Shown here: positions 11,214-22,345 of the stretch, one piece after another | Numbering within the stretch: position 1 is the first letter of the stretch | Layout of the letters: each line of letters begins with the position of its first letter | Origin: Cyathus striatus | Lineage: Eukaryota > Basidiomycota > Agaricomycetes > Agaricales > Nidulariaceae | Assembly: GCA_025738555.1 (NCBI GenBank) | Contig: JAOVFP010000004.1 | Coordinates: 3,162,001-3,226,000, forward strand | Direction of reading: 5' to 3' | Length of the DNA stretch: 64,000 nt | Program-made: the position numbers and the translations under genes | The notes under the pieces: generated by a model | Told to the model about the DNA's origin: nothing | Database searches by the model: none | The model's input: only the letters and a program-made list of their open reading frames with translations

Positions 11214-12348
11214 ATGCCTCTGAAACTCACCAACGTCCTGCACTTCAGCGCCATCTGCCTCATTTCAGCAATCTTATACAACAAGCTCACCCTCTCCTAC
11301 CACGCACGATCGTTATCCTCGATTCTTCAACTGAGAATGTCTTCAGTCAGTCCTTCGGATCCTGTTGCCGTGTTCGTAGGTGGAACGTCTGGAATCGGAC
11401 AGGGAATGGCAGAGGCGTTTAATAGACATGTGAAGGGGAATGGGCATATTGTACTCGTAGGGCGAAATCGTGAAGCTGCGGAGGGGATAATAGCACAAAT
11501 GAAATCTGTACACGGTAATTCCAGGTATGTACCCATTCGCTTCTGCAAAATAATTCGACTTAGACCTTCCAGCAAAGGGACATACGAATTCATCGCAGTG
11601 GAAGATGCATCCCTCATGTCCTCCGTCAAATCTACCTCCTCTGAAATCCTCTCAAAATACCCTAAGATAAACTACCTAATAATGTCCGCAGGATACATGT
11701 CCCCGTATCGTAGCGTCACCTCTGAAGGCCACGACAAAAAGACCGCACTGCAGTACTACTCCCGCTGGGCTTTCATCCATCATCTTCTCCCAGCCCTGAA
11801 AACAGCACGAGATTCGAAGGAGGATGTAAGAGTGATGTCAGTGTATGGTGCAGGAAAGGGGGGAGATATAAATGTCGATGATTTAGGGTTTAAGAAGGAT
11901 TTGAATGCAGCTGTTAATACAGCTGGAGTTACATATAACGATTTAATGGTTGAGGTACTCTTCCTCATTTCCTCCTTTAATACCCAACTAAAGCAGTCAA
12001 TAGGAATACGCCCTCCGCAATCCAGGAATACTATTCACACACTCCTACCCAGGCGCAGTACGCACGAACCTCCTCCGCGCATCCGACTCTGCTCTTCTCC
12101 GCTTCGGTAGCATGCTCAGTCCCCTCTTATACCCATTCACCGTCTCCCAAGAGGAATGCGCAGAGAATATGTGGAGCGGGTTGCATAGCTGTGATGTTAA
12201 TAAACCGGGGTCGACGGGGATTCCTGGTGCGTATAGGATTGGGAATAAGGGAGAGGATATTGGGATGAAGGGATATTTTGGAAGTGCTGAGAAGAGGAAG
12301 TTGGTTTGGGAGCTTACGGCTAAGGAGACTGGTATTGACGATGCTTAA
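11214..12348 (+). CDS. Atypical short-chain dehydrogenase-like protein (SDR-2)
   Basis: Exons are 11214-11524, 11573-11954 and 12004-12348, giving 345 aa. It is a paralogue of SDR-1 with the same three-exon layout. It has a hydrophobic N-terminus, then VGGTSGIGQGMAEAFNRH and IVLVGRNREAA. The usual SDR tyrosine position is Y225 in TYNDLMVE with Met229 in place of lysine. The C-terminal part (PFTVSQEECAENMW, and an IPGAYRIGNKG motif) is shared with SDR-1. I am confident of the SDR fold but not of catalysis. Expected partners are the divergent SDR-1 and the GMC oxidase 2.7 kb away. Confidence 0.75.
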
Positions 12349-13206
12349 CGTATTATATTTCAATTTTTGGTATCTTTGGACTTTGCATCCAGGACGTTTA
12401 TCTTAATAACTATAAAGAAATAAGGCCGATAAGCGGCAGAGCCCACTACTACTGTACTTACCAAGCGAGGGTTTTTATAAGTCATTAACATTGAAAATTT
12501 AACTTGTTACCAATGAAAAGTAAACTACTAGTCCAAAGCTTAAGAAACTAATGACAATTAACATTCAAAGAACACTTCATCTCAATGAACTACTGCGGCG
12601 AATCTAAGAAAAAGACGGCTCAAAATTCGCCATCTCAAATCCTTTCCAATTCTGCCTACACATGTTGGCAGGTGATACAGAAACGGTAGGCAGTGCATGA
12701 CAGTTCGATGAGGGCGCAGGTAGGATGCCGGCGAGATACCTCGTCGAAGTAAATTCTGAAGCGGTAATCGAATATATATTTGCCTGGGAGTCAAACCCAG
12801 CTATCACGCGGTGCAATGTATGCTGTGCGTGATCGAATAACAGGCATGTCCACTGACCATATTCCTATCTCGTTACACGTTACATCAGGAAAATCCCTAC
12901 TGGCTAAATTAGCGAATTAAGCTGGATTTAGTTATATTTAGTTATATTTGGTGTTCTTAGTATATATATTGCAATATATGTTAAGATAAGGTAATATATG
13001 TTAAAATAAGGTAATATAAGGTACACCTATATTTAATTGGTACTAGTAATAGCTTATTTGAGCTAATGCGATGCTAAAACAAACTAAATGAACCTTCATG
13101 TTCCATATGTATGTCTTATAAACAGTAAGCCATGAAATCCCAGGTTGACATTGAAATTTATTTCATAGTTAAACTATTGTAGAGTACTGAAAGTGATCAT
13201 TAAAAG
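12349..13206. other. AT-rich spacer at the edge of the transposon island
   Basis: No gene is seen. At 12960-13025 there are several degenerate copies of a TAAAATAAGGTAATAT-like unit; similar units recur at 33895-33950 beyond the Gypsy element, suggesting scattered relics of one AT-rich repeat. Confidence 0.4.
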
Positions 13207-13211
13207 GATTA

Positions 13212-13668
13212 TGTTATGATAAAGTTCTGGTTGGGACGTTTATCGTACAAGTCCGATAGTCACGTGATTTACGAGTTCAAAGAACAAGTAATTCAGTATA
13301 TCAAGTTCAAGTCTCTATTCACGAGCTCTTAAGTTGTTCAGACTTAAGTACGAGCAAAGTGAATGAATCAAAGTAAAGCTAGTTCGATTTAAGCTGAAGC
13401 TTGGACTCTACAGCCCAAGTTACTACTGTTTAAATACAAACAAGTCTGTACTAATAATAAGTAGAAATGTAACTATATAAGTAAGAGTGCTGTGCATCAA
13501 CTGCGCATTGCTGCGGCGTAGTAAGAAGAAAGAAAGATATACTAAGTAAAGTAATATGACTCGAGATGAGTCAGAAAGAAATGACAACCGTGTAAGTAAG
13601 TACCAAACAAGCCATCGAAATGTGAAGAAAACATATGTAAATAGAAGAAAGTAAAGAAAATCGTAACA
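13212..13668. mobile_element. Solo LTR, copy 1 (457 bp), TSD GATTA
   Basis: It begins TGTTATGATAAAGTTCTGG and ends GAAAATCGTAACA, with TGTTA..TAACA inverted ends. It is flanked by a perfect 5-bp duplication GATTA (13207-13211 and 13669-13673). A second member lies at 39563-40045. No internal coding region follows, so it is a solo LTR left by recombination of an LTR retrotransposon. This copy keeps CpG where copy 2 has TpG or CpA. Confidence 0.85.
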
Positions 13669-13673
13669 GATTA

Positions 13674-15239
13674 ACATAAAATGTTCTACTATCATTAAGA
13701 ACACTACTTGATTTCCAATCTTCTGGTGCTTTCTTACTGAAGTTTGGGAACAAATGCACACTTGCCTTAATGAGATTAATAGGTATAATACTCAATGCTG
13801 GCCTCCCTTCATATTGAGCTAATTGGAGACATGAAATTTTATACAAACAAGATAATGGATCAAGCTGAGCAATTGAAAATGGTGTGATGGAGGGTTACCC
13901 TTAAACCATTCTTGCACCATGTGGGATGGAAGTGAGAATACACAGCAAACTTGTGCTATACAATGACCTGATTAATTTAATCAAAGTTAGAATAATGCCA
14001 AATACAATTCCAGCAATGCAAGAACATACCTTCAACTCCAAGTGCCTTGCTATTGTGAAAATCAACATATGCAGTATCAAAGCACTCAGGTACCCTGAAG
14101 TTATACTTTCCAACACAATGAAAAGGGTATTTGTGTTCTAGTAGTGAAATTGGCTCTAAGTTTGCAACTTACTTCACTACAAAATTCACAAATCTCTTAA
14201 AATGCGAGAGGGGTTTGAGGTGGGTGTAGCCTCTTATTGTCTTATGTATTCTTCAATCGTTTAGAAGCCAAATGAACCGAAAAACAATAGAATTTTATTG
14301 TAGAATTTAAGTAATACACCCTTTGTACTACTTCAAACCCTGTAGAAGTGACCAACAATCTTTTACCAATACAACTTCTTAGAAAACCGAAAAAGAGCAA
14401 GTCTTTACTCTTTATGAAACCGCTTTATTGAAAACACTAAGTCCTAGGCCCTCACTGGAGTCTCAGAACCTTAGATTCTTTCCAAATATACCCAAAATGC
14501 GAACCAAAACAATTCTATATCTTTGAAACAAAAAGACCTAAACCACTACCCAATACCTATTGTACCTGGGCAAGAAAGGCGCTATTCTGCTTGCCCTCTT
14601 ACCCTCTATAGTACCTACTTAAATACAGGAAACAGAGCAGTATTACTAAGAGTTTCTCAGACACTGTATACTACATATATGTACATGAAACACTTCCCTG
14701 TCTTTTACCTGTATCTTTCAATCATATGTCATTTGGAGCTGAGTAAACCCGAAGTATTAGGACACTCTAGATTACTCAGTCCTCTTATTTTCAGATGGTA
14801 TAGTGTCTTACTCTGTGTCACTCTGGGCAGATAATAATAAAACATCTACTTGTGTCCGATGTTTTACCCCTATCCTGGTCCGGACTTCGGTGAGATCATG
14901 TCATATAGTACTAGAATAGAATGTACTCGACTCCAGCTTTAGAACGAGACCAGAATCATCCAGATTGATGAAGAATAGACCATTCTATTCCACTCTGAAA
15001 TATTCATTAATTCATATTTATTTCATTGACTATTTGTTAGACTTCAATCCTGATGCCAAACAAACAACTTAGCGGTATCAAAATGAAATGAAATGATATA
15101 CAAGTCATGTGACTGGCAGAAAAGCGGTCCTTTCAATATTCAATATCTTTTCCTACACACCAGGCTAATGGTAGATTGGACATGAAAGCACTTGTACTCT
15201 GTTTTATGTTGTAGACAGTTGAATATTAACCCAAATTAG
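13674..15239. other. AT-rich spacer, no supported feature
   Basis: Open stretches here are short, overlap on both strands and carry no recognisable domain. The composition resembles decayed repeat DNA. Confidence 0.4.
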
Positions 15240-18095
15240 AAGGGTAATAAGTACAATGCTTGCTAATTTGTAGCAGTCCATGGATCTTTATTTATTATCT
15301 GGGGTTCTTCAATGTATACAGATTTAATACTGTAAATGGTAGAAATGCACAATTTTACGCCTAAATGCACAGGTGGCGTCACAACGAGCTGGTTGTACAT
15401 GTATAGAGTCAACAACAAGTTCAGTATTGTTGAAAGCAAAGGGATCACCACTGACAAACTTGATGCAGTGATAAACGGAAACAGTCTGACATATCATTGG
15501 CAGCCTGTGACACTCTCTCCAAATCTGAGACTGAGTGAACTCTGGGTGCTGGAACTGCACAACCATTCAAGAAAGGGTGGCTTCAAAGTCAATGGCACCA
15601 TACTGATCTCATAAGGAGGAGAAAGTAACACCCTGACTTGAGGGATGCTTTGTCATCCTTAGCTTTCGCAGAGGAACAAGAAGAGGAAGCATGGGTATAT
15701 GGGACTGTGGTACCAGTGGAGGGCTGAGAAATCAAAATCTCAGGAACTTGTCATACCTAAAAACCTGCTCCTTGCACTCAAGCCATGAGTCATCTGAGAA
15801 AACTCATCCTTTCCATTTGTAGTGTTGAATGCATCTTTTGCAAGGTCAATATATAGATGCTCTGTATACTGAGTGTCTGTATTGTCTGTTGTTCCAAAGA
15901 GCTCAATGAAATAGCAGTAATGTTGAACATAGTGGAGCTTAATGATATTGAACTGTGAGTGTATATTAAGGTCTAAAAAACACCTTTGTTGCTATGAAAA
16001 TCTTCCAGAGCTGAGTCCAGAAGTTCAAGTGTTTTGTCTGTGTGTACTGGATATCAAGCCAGTTGTACAAAGTCCAGCATAGCATGAATGGCATGCACAA
16101 GCTGCTGGTTTGAGGACTCAAGTTGATTATGAAGATGGATGTTGAGAACAAGCCCCAATAGAAATCAAGAAATTTAATCATGTTCTGTTCCAGTAACTCA
16201 TGAAAGGTTACATATTCCTTTTATAAACAGACAGATGTGATGGTTTGGCAGGAATTGGTGACACTGCACATCAACCTCAGCATCACCAACAGCAGAGCAA
16301 ACCCATGATATGATGTGCTTTATAACTCCTTGAAAGAGCTGGTGAAGAACATTTGGCATGATAGATTGGTAGATGTTGATGAGAGGGAGGTTCTTCCAAA
16401 ATGGTGACTGGACAGGCTTTATTTCTGCAGCCACACAAGCCTGCTTGAAGGCAGTTGAACCTTGAGAAACAGTGTCCAGGACAGCACAAATGGGGCCATC
16501 ATTGCAAGGGGGTAAATACATGATTGAATCGCCAATACCCTCACAAGGAGCTGGGCATGAAGGGCATTGTCCTGTCTTGATGATGGTAACCATCACTTGC
16601 TTGGGGTAGTCTCTGATATAGGCTGCAAAGATAGGGTAGTATTGCCACACTGCCCCATCACCACTCACAAGCTGAATACCTTCATGCCCAGCAGCTACTA
16701 ACAGTTTGAGAATGAACTCCATACATGCATGAAAAAGGTTAGCAAGTGTATGACATTGTGATGGCTTGCAGCATATGTGGTCTAGCTTTGAGGTTGGAAG
16801 GTAACCAATAAGAACTTGCCTGTGTTGTGAACTTTTATGTCACACATGCTTTGGGAGATTGCCAATTGTCATATAGACAGGATATGCCATTTTGTTTTGG
16901 AATGTTGTGAGTTGGGTTTTGTCTGATGATATGAGTACCAGAACGATAGTGCAGTCCTTTCACTTTGACTGCTCCTCAACTTTTTGCTGAAGCACATATT
17001 AGAAATTTCAATATCTAAGAAAGACCAGTACTAACCTGTGTTGACCACCACCATTTCCCTGTGTTCATGTCATGATAGTGACAAGCATCATGGTTTTCAT
17101 CAGTAAAATGATGCTCTGGCTCAAAGATTAGGTGAGGGGTAAAGTCTGAATCCCCCCAGAGTGCATGAATGCATTCTAAAATATCTCTTGAATATAGTTC
17201 AAATGACTTGCCAGTGACAACAACTTCATGGCATTGAAACGTTGGATGGCCAGCAGGAAGCTTCAGGTCAATAATCTTGTTCAACTCTGGGGTGTTCTTG
17301 TAGGACAAGTTAAGCACTTTGCAAAGCTATATATACAGTGTTAGTCAAGATGTTACTGTGAATGAAAGGCAATGCATGTACCCCATCAATGGACAAAAGT
17401 TCTGAGAAGGCAGTGGAACTTGGACCTTGGCATTTTGCCCATTTAGCAACCTCCCAATCAATTCTTGAGTTAAATGGAGCCCATGGGTTTAAGCCACTTG
17501 CAACATTGCTTCAGTAGATTTCATCCAAGTGATTTGAGTGTTGCAATATTGCACCAGGTCAGGATGTGGGATATATGTCAGAGAAGCAGGTGACATGAGG
17601 ATGCTGTATATTAGCACATTCTTCTGCAGCAAAATGTGAATCCAATTCTTGATGCATCTGCTCCTTTGCCTCATCAGAGAATAAAAAATCACTGCACCAA
17701 TCTTCATGGTCTGCCTGCACTTTGGGTTCATCATTGCGAACTGGCTCCCAGTCAAACTCCATCACTGTCACATCTGCCAACTCCTGCATCTCATCCACAT
17801 CATCCTCATCTACCTCTCCTTCATCCTCATATTCTGCTGATTCATCTTGCCCAAACATATCATTATCATGGTTATATTCATTCACAGATCCAAAAGCATC
17901 CCCCAAGAATGGTATCACCTTTAAGTTCCAAGAAGACCTCTGTTCAACTCCCTGTATCCATGGGTGCTTCTTGTCATAAAGGGTGTAAAACTGACAACAG
18001 AATGGATTCTCACTTTGACGGATGTGCACAGTAAAACCAGAATGTGTGAGATTAGTTGTTTCACATGCAAGACAAGTGTATTTGCAATCAGCCAT
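15240..18095 (-). pseudogene. Plavaka-type transposase, decayed
   Basis: The reading starts at ATG 18095 with a zinc-finger-like segment (CLACETTNLTHSGFTVHI) and a long acidic stretch. Blocks typical of basidiomycete Plavaka (CACTA-related DDE) transposases then follow in shifting frames. These are a segment around FELYSRDILECIHALWGDSD ending at HDMNTGKWWWST (17317-17015), then VSGDGAVWQYYPIFAAYIRD and CPSCPAPCEG (16722-16198), then SIMPNVLHQLFQGVIKHI. A C-terminal remnant with VSVYHCIKF and DSIHVQPARCD lies at 15566-15324. Frame changes and stops between blocks, together with low CpG, indicate a dead copy. The family name is from memory of the conserved blocks. Confidence 0.7.
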
Positions 18096-18612
18096 ATGAG
18101 GGTACAGAGTTAGTACAGAGTGCTAGAGTAGGCACAATACTAGTGGGGTAGTAGTATAGGGATGAAAGTGATGTATATCTGTAAATCAAGTCAGCCCACA
18201 TTTCAATGTCAACCAATCACATAACCATGACACACCTAAACTTGTGCCCATATAGCTCCCCACTATGCCACATTGTAGTCTTGTCTTTGTCCACCTTCCT
18301 CTCTCCCTCTTGAACTCCATCTACTTTCCAACACCTCCAACATCCCATGTCTATCTCTGTGAAGTCTGAATGCACCCTCAAGGCAAGCCAAACCAAACAA
18401 TGGAACAAACTCTTGAATGCAATTGCTAGGCAAAAGTTGATGGATGATGTAGCTACTAGCAGTGAGTATTAGTATGGCTGACAATGTTATAAAAGGTCTT
18501 GTACTTACAACAACTTGAAGGTGGATGAAAAGCAAAGGAGAAGATGCTGCTAAACCCACATAAGTACTCTCACAAGTATGTTGAATGATATTCACTAACA
18601 CCAAGAATAAGC
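18096..18612. promoter_or_regulatory. Divergent spacer between the Plavaka-like gene and the DUF6532-like gene
   Basis: The two remnants start 517 bp apart and point away from each other. The spacer has no recognisable coding content. The head-to-head layout suggests both belonged to one element, but I could not find its terminal repeats. Confidence 0.35.
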
Positions 18613-20930
18613 ATGGCAGCACAAGGTATGTGACCAACCACAGAAGGGTCAGAAAGGAAGGGGAAAGTGAAAGTGCCAGGTTACAGACAGTATGTTCAAC
18701 TTCCCAGTAATTGTGTCAAGGCTAGAGTGCTGAATGAGTATAGATTCTGACATTGAGAAAGAGGATAAAACTCACAAAATATCAAATGAGCCAAGGAAGA
18801 AAAAGTGAGGAGTAAATGAAGGGGGAGGTGGTAGGGGAAAGGAGGAAGAGAGCACACATAAGAGTCATTTGTTGACATTTTCCTGTCTCTGTTGTGCTTT
18901 GATGACATGTTTCTATTTTAGGCCAACAATCAAGGTCCCATGCTATTATAGCTGAAAGTGATGATGAAATTGGAAATGATGCTGAAAACAATGACTTCAC
19001 TGACCTTCTGCAACCCCTGAAGAACTATGCCAGTGGTGCTGGTAAAGGTAAGTTCCTCATTAGTGGGTCATGTCATGGACTCAATCTTATTCCCTAGTTC
19101 CCAATACACAACAAGGCAACCAGAGCCAGACAAAGGTGCCAACCCCCAGTGATGCACAGGAGACTGATGAGTCTGAAGCTGAAACCAAAGAACATGACGA
19201 AACTCAACAGAATATGGACTCTGAGTCATTGGGAGACAAAGGATACCTGGCAAAATCAGTTAATGAACTTGAAGCTGAACTTGAAGCTCTGGAGGATTTC
19301 AAGGTATGTAAACACTCAGTACTTGGTGGTTACTAGTTAGACTGAACTTACTCCCCCATCATTACCCAGGAACCTGTCATAATTCTGCCACCAATGACAG
19401 CCATGAATCTTGTGGCCAATGTCAACCCACACTCCTCCCATCACACTGGTAGCACTGAGGTTCTTTTTGACAGGGAAGACAATGATTTATATCTTCCAAT
19501 TCCCACCCACAGATTTTCTTCATCAACATGCTCCTTGCCTCCCAGCTCCAATTATGACACAGACTGTCCAAGTGATGAAGGACACAAACAAACTCACAAA
19601 TTGGTGAAGCCTAAGCTCAAGACTTTGACTGCTAAGAAACTAGTAAGTTATTTAATTACTGTCCACACTAGTGCTACTATTTACTGATCTTCCAGAGCCA
19701 TTGTGATGCTGCCTTTATGAAAGAAGTGAGTCTTACTTATTGATGCCATACTGTGTTTCTAATACCATGCTTTCACATTATGTAGCAACCTGAAATAATT
19801 GAAGGCACATCTAGGCAGAAGAATGTGTACAGCCCATGTGCTGACTGGCCAGAACACACCATTCTGGTACTTCCTGAAAGTGGTAATGCCAAGTCTATCT
19901 GGGTGAAAGACCAGAATGAATTCATTTGGTTCTTCCTGATTGAAATGTGTCAATTCAAGGTCATGAAGGTCTTATTGGATAACAGCTAGTTGGAATTTCA
20001 GAAATGCAATGCCTATTGTCAAGAAATGATGGCTGCTGCTGTACAGTGCAATGTCAGTACAATGGATGATGTTATCTTACATGATATTGAAGTGCAACTT
20101 AAGTGTGATGACAATTTCTGTACTAAGCTCAGCAATGTGGTGAGTAGATGTCATTTAATTTTGGTTTATGGATTTTATTACTTACATTTTGTACTAGGTT
20201 CTGGATTGTATGGCCTTGACACACAGCCCAGCTAAGCTCCATGCTAGTGCTGAATAGCTGTTTACCAGCTGGGGACAGGTAAAAAGTGCAAGCAGCATGT
20301 TACCAGCCTTTTCAAAGAAGATGGGTTGTATATCTTTCCAGGTGAATGGGGAAGCAGATTGGTAGGTCATATAAAGTATATTTTTATGTCGAGCTCACCT
20401 TGCTTACTTATCTTTAGCAATGGGTTCCCAAGCCAACAGAACCATATCTCAACACTGCAATCTCAGAGACTTTAAAAGCAAGCTTCTTTCAAGTGTCTTC
20501 ATCAAATGGCCACCAGGTAGTCTTCAAGTACAATGAAGAGATGAACACTGTTGCTAAACCTGAGCTTCCAATTGCAATGGTTGCACTTGGAGCTACAGCT
20601 GTAAGTACTAATCTGATTTTTTTATGTTATACAATGTTGACATCTTTTACAGGTCTATGCCACTATTTTGGAATGGAAAGATGGTATCAGAAGTGTAAAA
20701 CCATTTGATGGCAACCTTTACACAAAAGTCTACAAAGAGCACATAGCGACCATCAAGGCCATGCAGAGTGATCATCCAAAAGCATTTCATTTCATTATGC
20801 ATGAACTTTATTGTTGTGTCAGGTGAGTTGTATTTCTATCTTATAGTGAATTTCAATTGACTTTGCCTTGTAGTGGGCAAACCAATTGGTGTTTTGCAGG
20901 AGGGTGAGAGGTGGCTCAATTGAGTGATGG
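18613..20930 (+). pseudogene. DUF6532-type protein gene, decayed
   Basis: The reading begins ATG GCA GCA CAA at 18613 and continues after a 296-bp intron at 18922 with an acidic, low-complexity N-terminal half (exon remnants around 18922-19048, 19098-19303 and 19371-19641). The second half (19790-20825) resembles the DUF6532 domain of Agaricomycetes: LEWKDGIRSVKPFDGNLYTK, VYKEHIATIKAMQ and KAFHFIMHELY. At least two in-frame stops (near 19987 and 20256) break it. The domain call rests on pattern memory. It lies head to head with the Plavaka remnant and ends about 100 bp before the Gypsy element. Confidence 0.55.
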
Positions 20931-21033
20931 ATCTTAGTATATATTAATGCTATTTCATACGTAGTTATAAACCACTTTTTATTCCCTACTACATTATGAG
21001 TACTGTATTGCAATAGAATGTGCCTGATTAATG

Positions 21034-22210
21034 TGATACGCATGTACAAGAAAACAATGTACCCAATTTTAAAAATCTTCTTTACGTCTCGATTTCGAGA
21101 CGCCAGTACCAAACGCGTCGAGCAAAGGAAACAGCGGGGAGGGGCTGAGTTCCCGCGCCGCCTCCCATAATTCATCCAGGGATTAAAACATTATAAATAC
21201 TATTAAAACATATACTCCGCGTTAGTACTGGTTCAAAACCACTTAAACAAATAAATACACAAATACTTTACATTTTACAAATGACGTTGTAGCCTAAACA
21301 TGAGTATTACGATGCCCAGAAAAGACTATATGACCATGACAAAGTCAGCACGAGTTACAAAATATGGATCCAGACAAAACACAAACTTACCGAGACCGTA
21401 AACAACCCAGACCATGAGACACGAGACACGAGATTAGCGAGCTTGAGTAACGACGATGAGGGATTGAGACAATAAGACAACGAGACAGCGAGACAGAGAG
21501 GGAGAGCGCGAGAAAGGGGGAAAGGAAGCAAGAAAGGAAAGAGAACGAGTACCCCAACAGTCAGGAGTTCACGCGGGAGCGGAAAACCGACCCGCGAGAC
21601 CGATGTAAATGAAATGATGTGAAGCGGCCGACGCTGCCGCATCGGCTGATTACCCGATTAGGAAGGTAACCGATGGGACGCTCAAACGAGCGCGCGTTGC
21701 AGAAAGGGAGCGCGTTGCTCTATGTGCACAATTGGCTGACCGCCGCCTGGGCACTGACAATGCATTACCTTACAAATGAACCGGGGAAATACCGGATCCC
21801 AAATAGAATGTTATTACTACGCAATTTGTAAGTAGAGTAGGTAGAAAATGTATATAGTAGACGAAGAGGGAAGAAATAAGGCAGGAACTGCCAGGCATTC
21901 TTCCCCCCACAGACAGGGCGGTATACAGACGAGAATCAGAATTAGTTACGAGACGTTTTGACACTGAATTACGTACCGAGTTTGCTGAATTGAAATCTGA
22001 ATACCTTGAATTTTGAATACCTTGACGCGTTCTAAGAATAAAACCAAGTTAAACTGATCTATAAATAACTTGTTCTATATTTGAAATTGAAATCATTGCG
22101 CCCCTCGAACTTACTGAATCTACACCTCGGGATTTAAGTTTATTATTATATTTGGGATTTTACATTCTAAGTATTTAAGTACTACTTAAAACTCGTCGCG
22201 TGACTCAACA
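21034..22210 (+). repeat. 5' LTR of the Gypsy element
   Basis: It runs TGATACGCATG ... GTGACTCAACA, 1177 bp. TATA-like sequences at 21191 (TATAAATAC) and 22060 (TATAAATAAC) are promoter candidates. Two short minus-strand open frames (21355-21642 and 21770-21964) recur unchanged in the 3' LTR because the LTRs are copies; I do not regard them as genes. Confidence 0.9.
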
Positions 22211-22212
22211 TT

Positions 22213-22230
22213 TGGAGCCCACCGCGAGGG
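22213..22230 (+). promoter_or_regulatory. Candidate primer binding site
   Basis: TGGAGCCCACCGCGAGGG starts two bases after the 5' LTR. TGG at this spot would pair with the CCA end of a tRNA, as in most LTR elements. I cannot name the tRNA from sequence alone. Confidence 0.5.
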
Positions 22231-22345
22231 GGTGAGGGTTCAATTCCAGACAAAGACATTTTATAAAAAGACAATAACTTCGAAATAAAAAATCAAAAAA
22301 CCGTTGAAAAATCACGGAAAAATCAGATTAAATTACTAAGTCATT

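Noticed and set aside
17636..18034. 132-codon Ser/Pro/His-rich plus-strand stretch
   Set aside because: It is antisense to the acidic region of the Plavaka transposase; composition explains the open frame.
21030..21034. Five-base target duplication for the Gypsy element
   Set aside because: Only AATG is certain on both sides if the LTR starts with TG; a fifth base would require the LTR to start at GATACG, so I report at least four.
21355..21964. Minus-strand open frames of 95 and 64 codons, repeated at 32901-33510
   Set aside because: They recur only because they lie in the two LTR copies; no domain or splice context.
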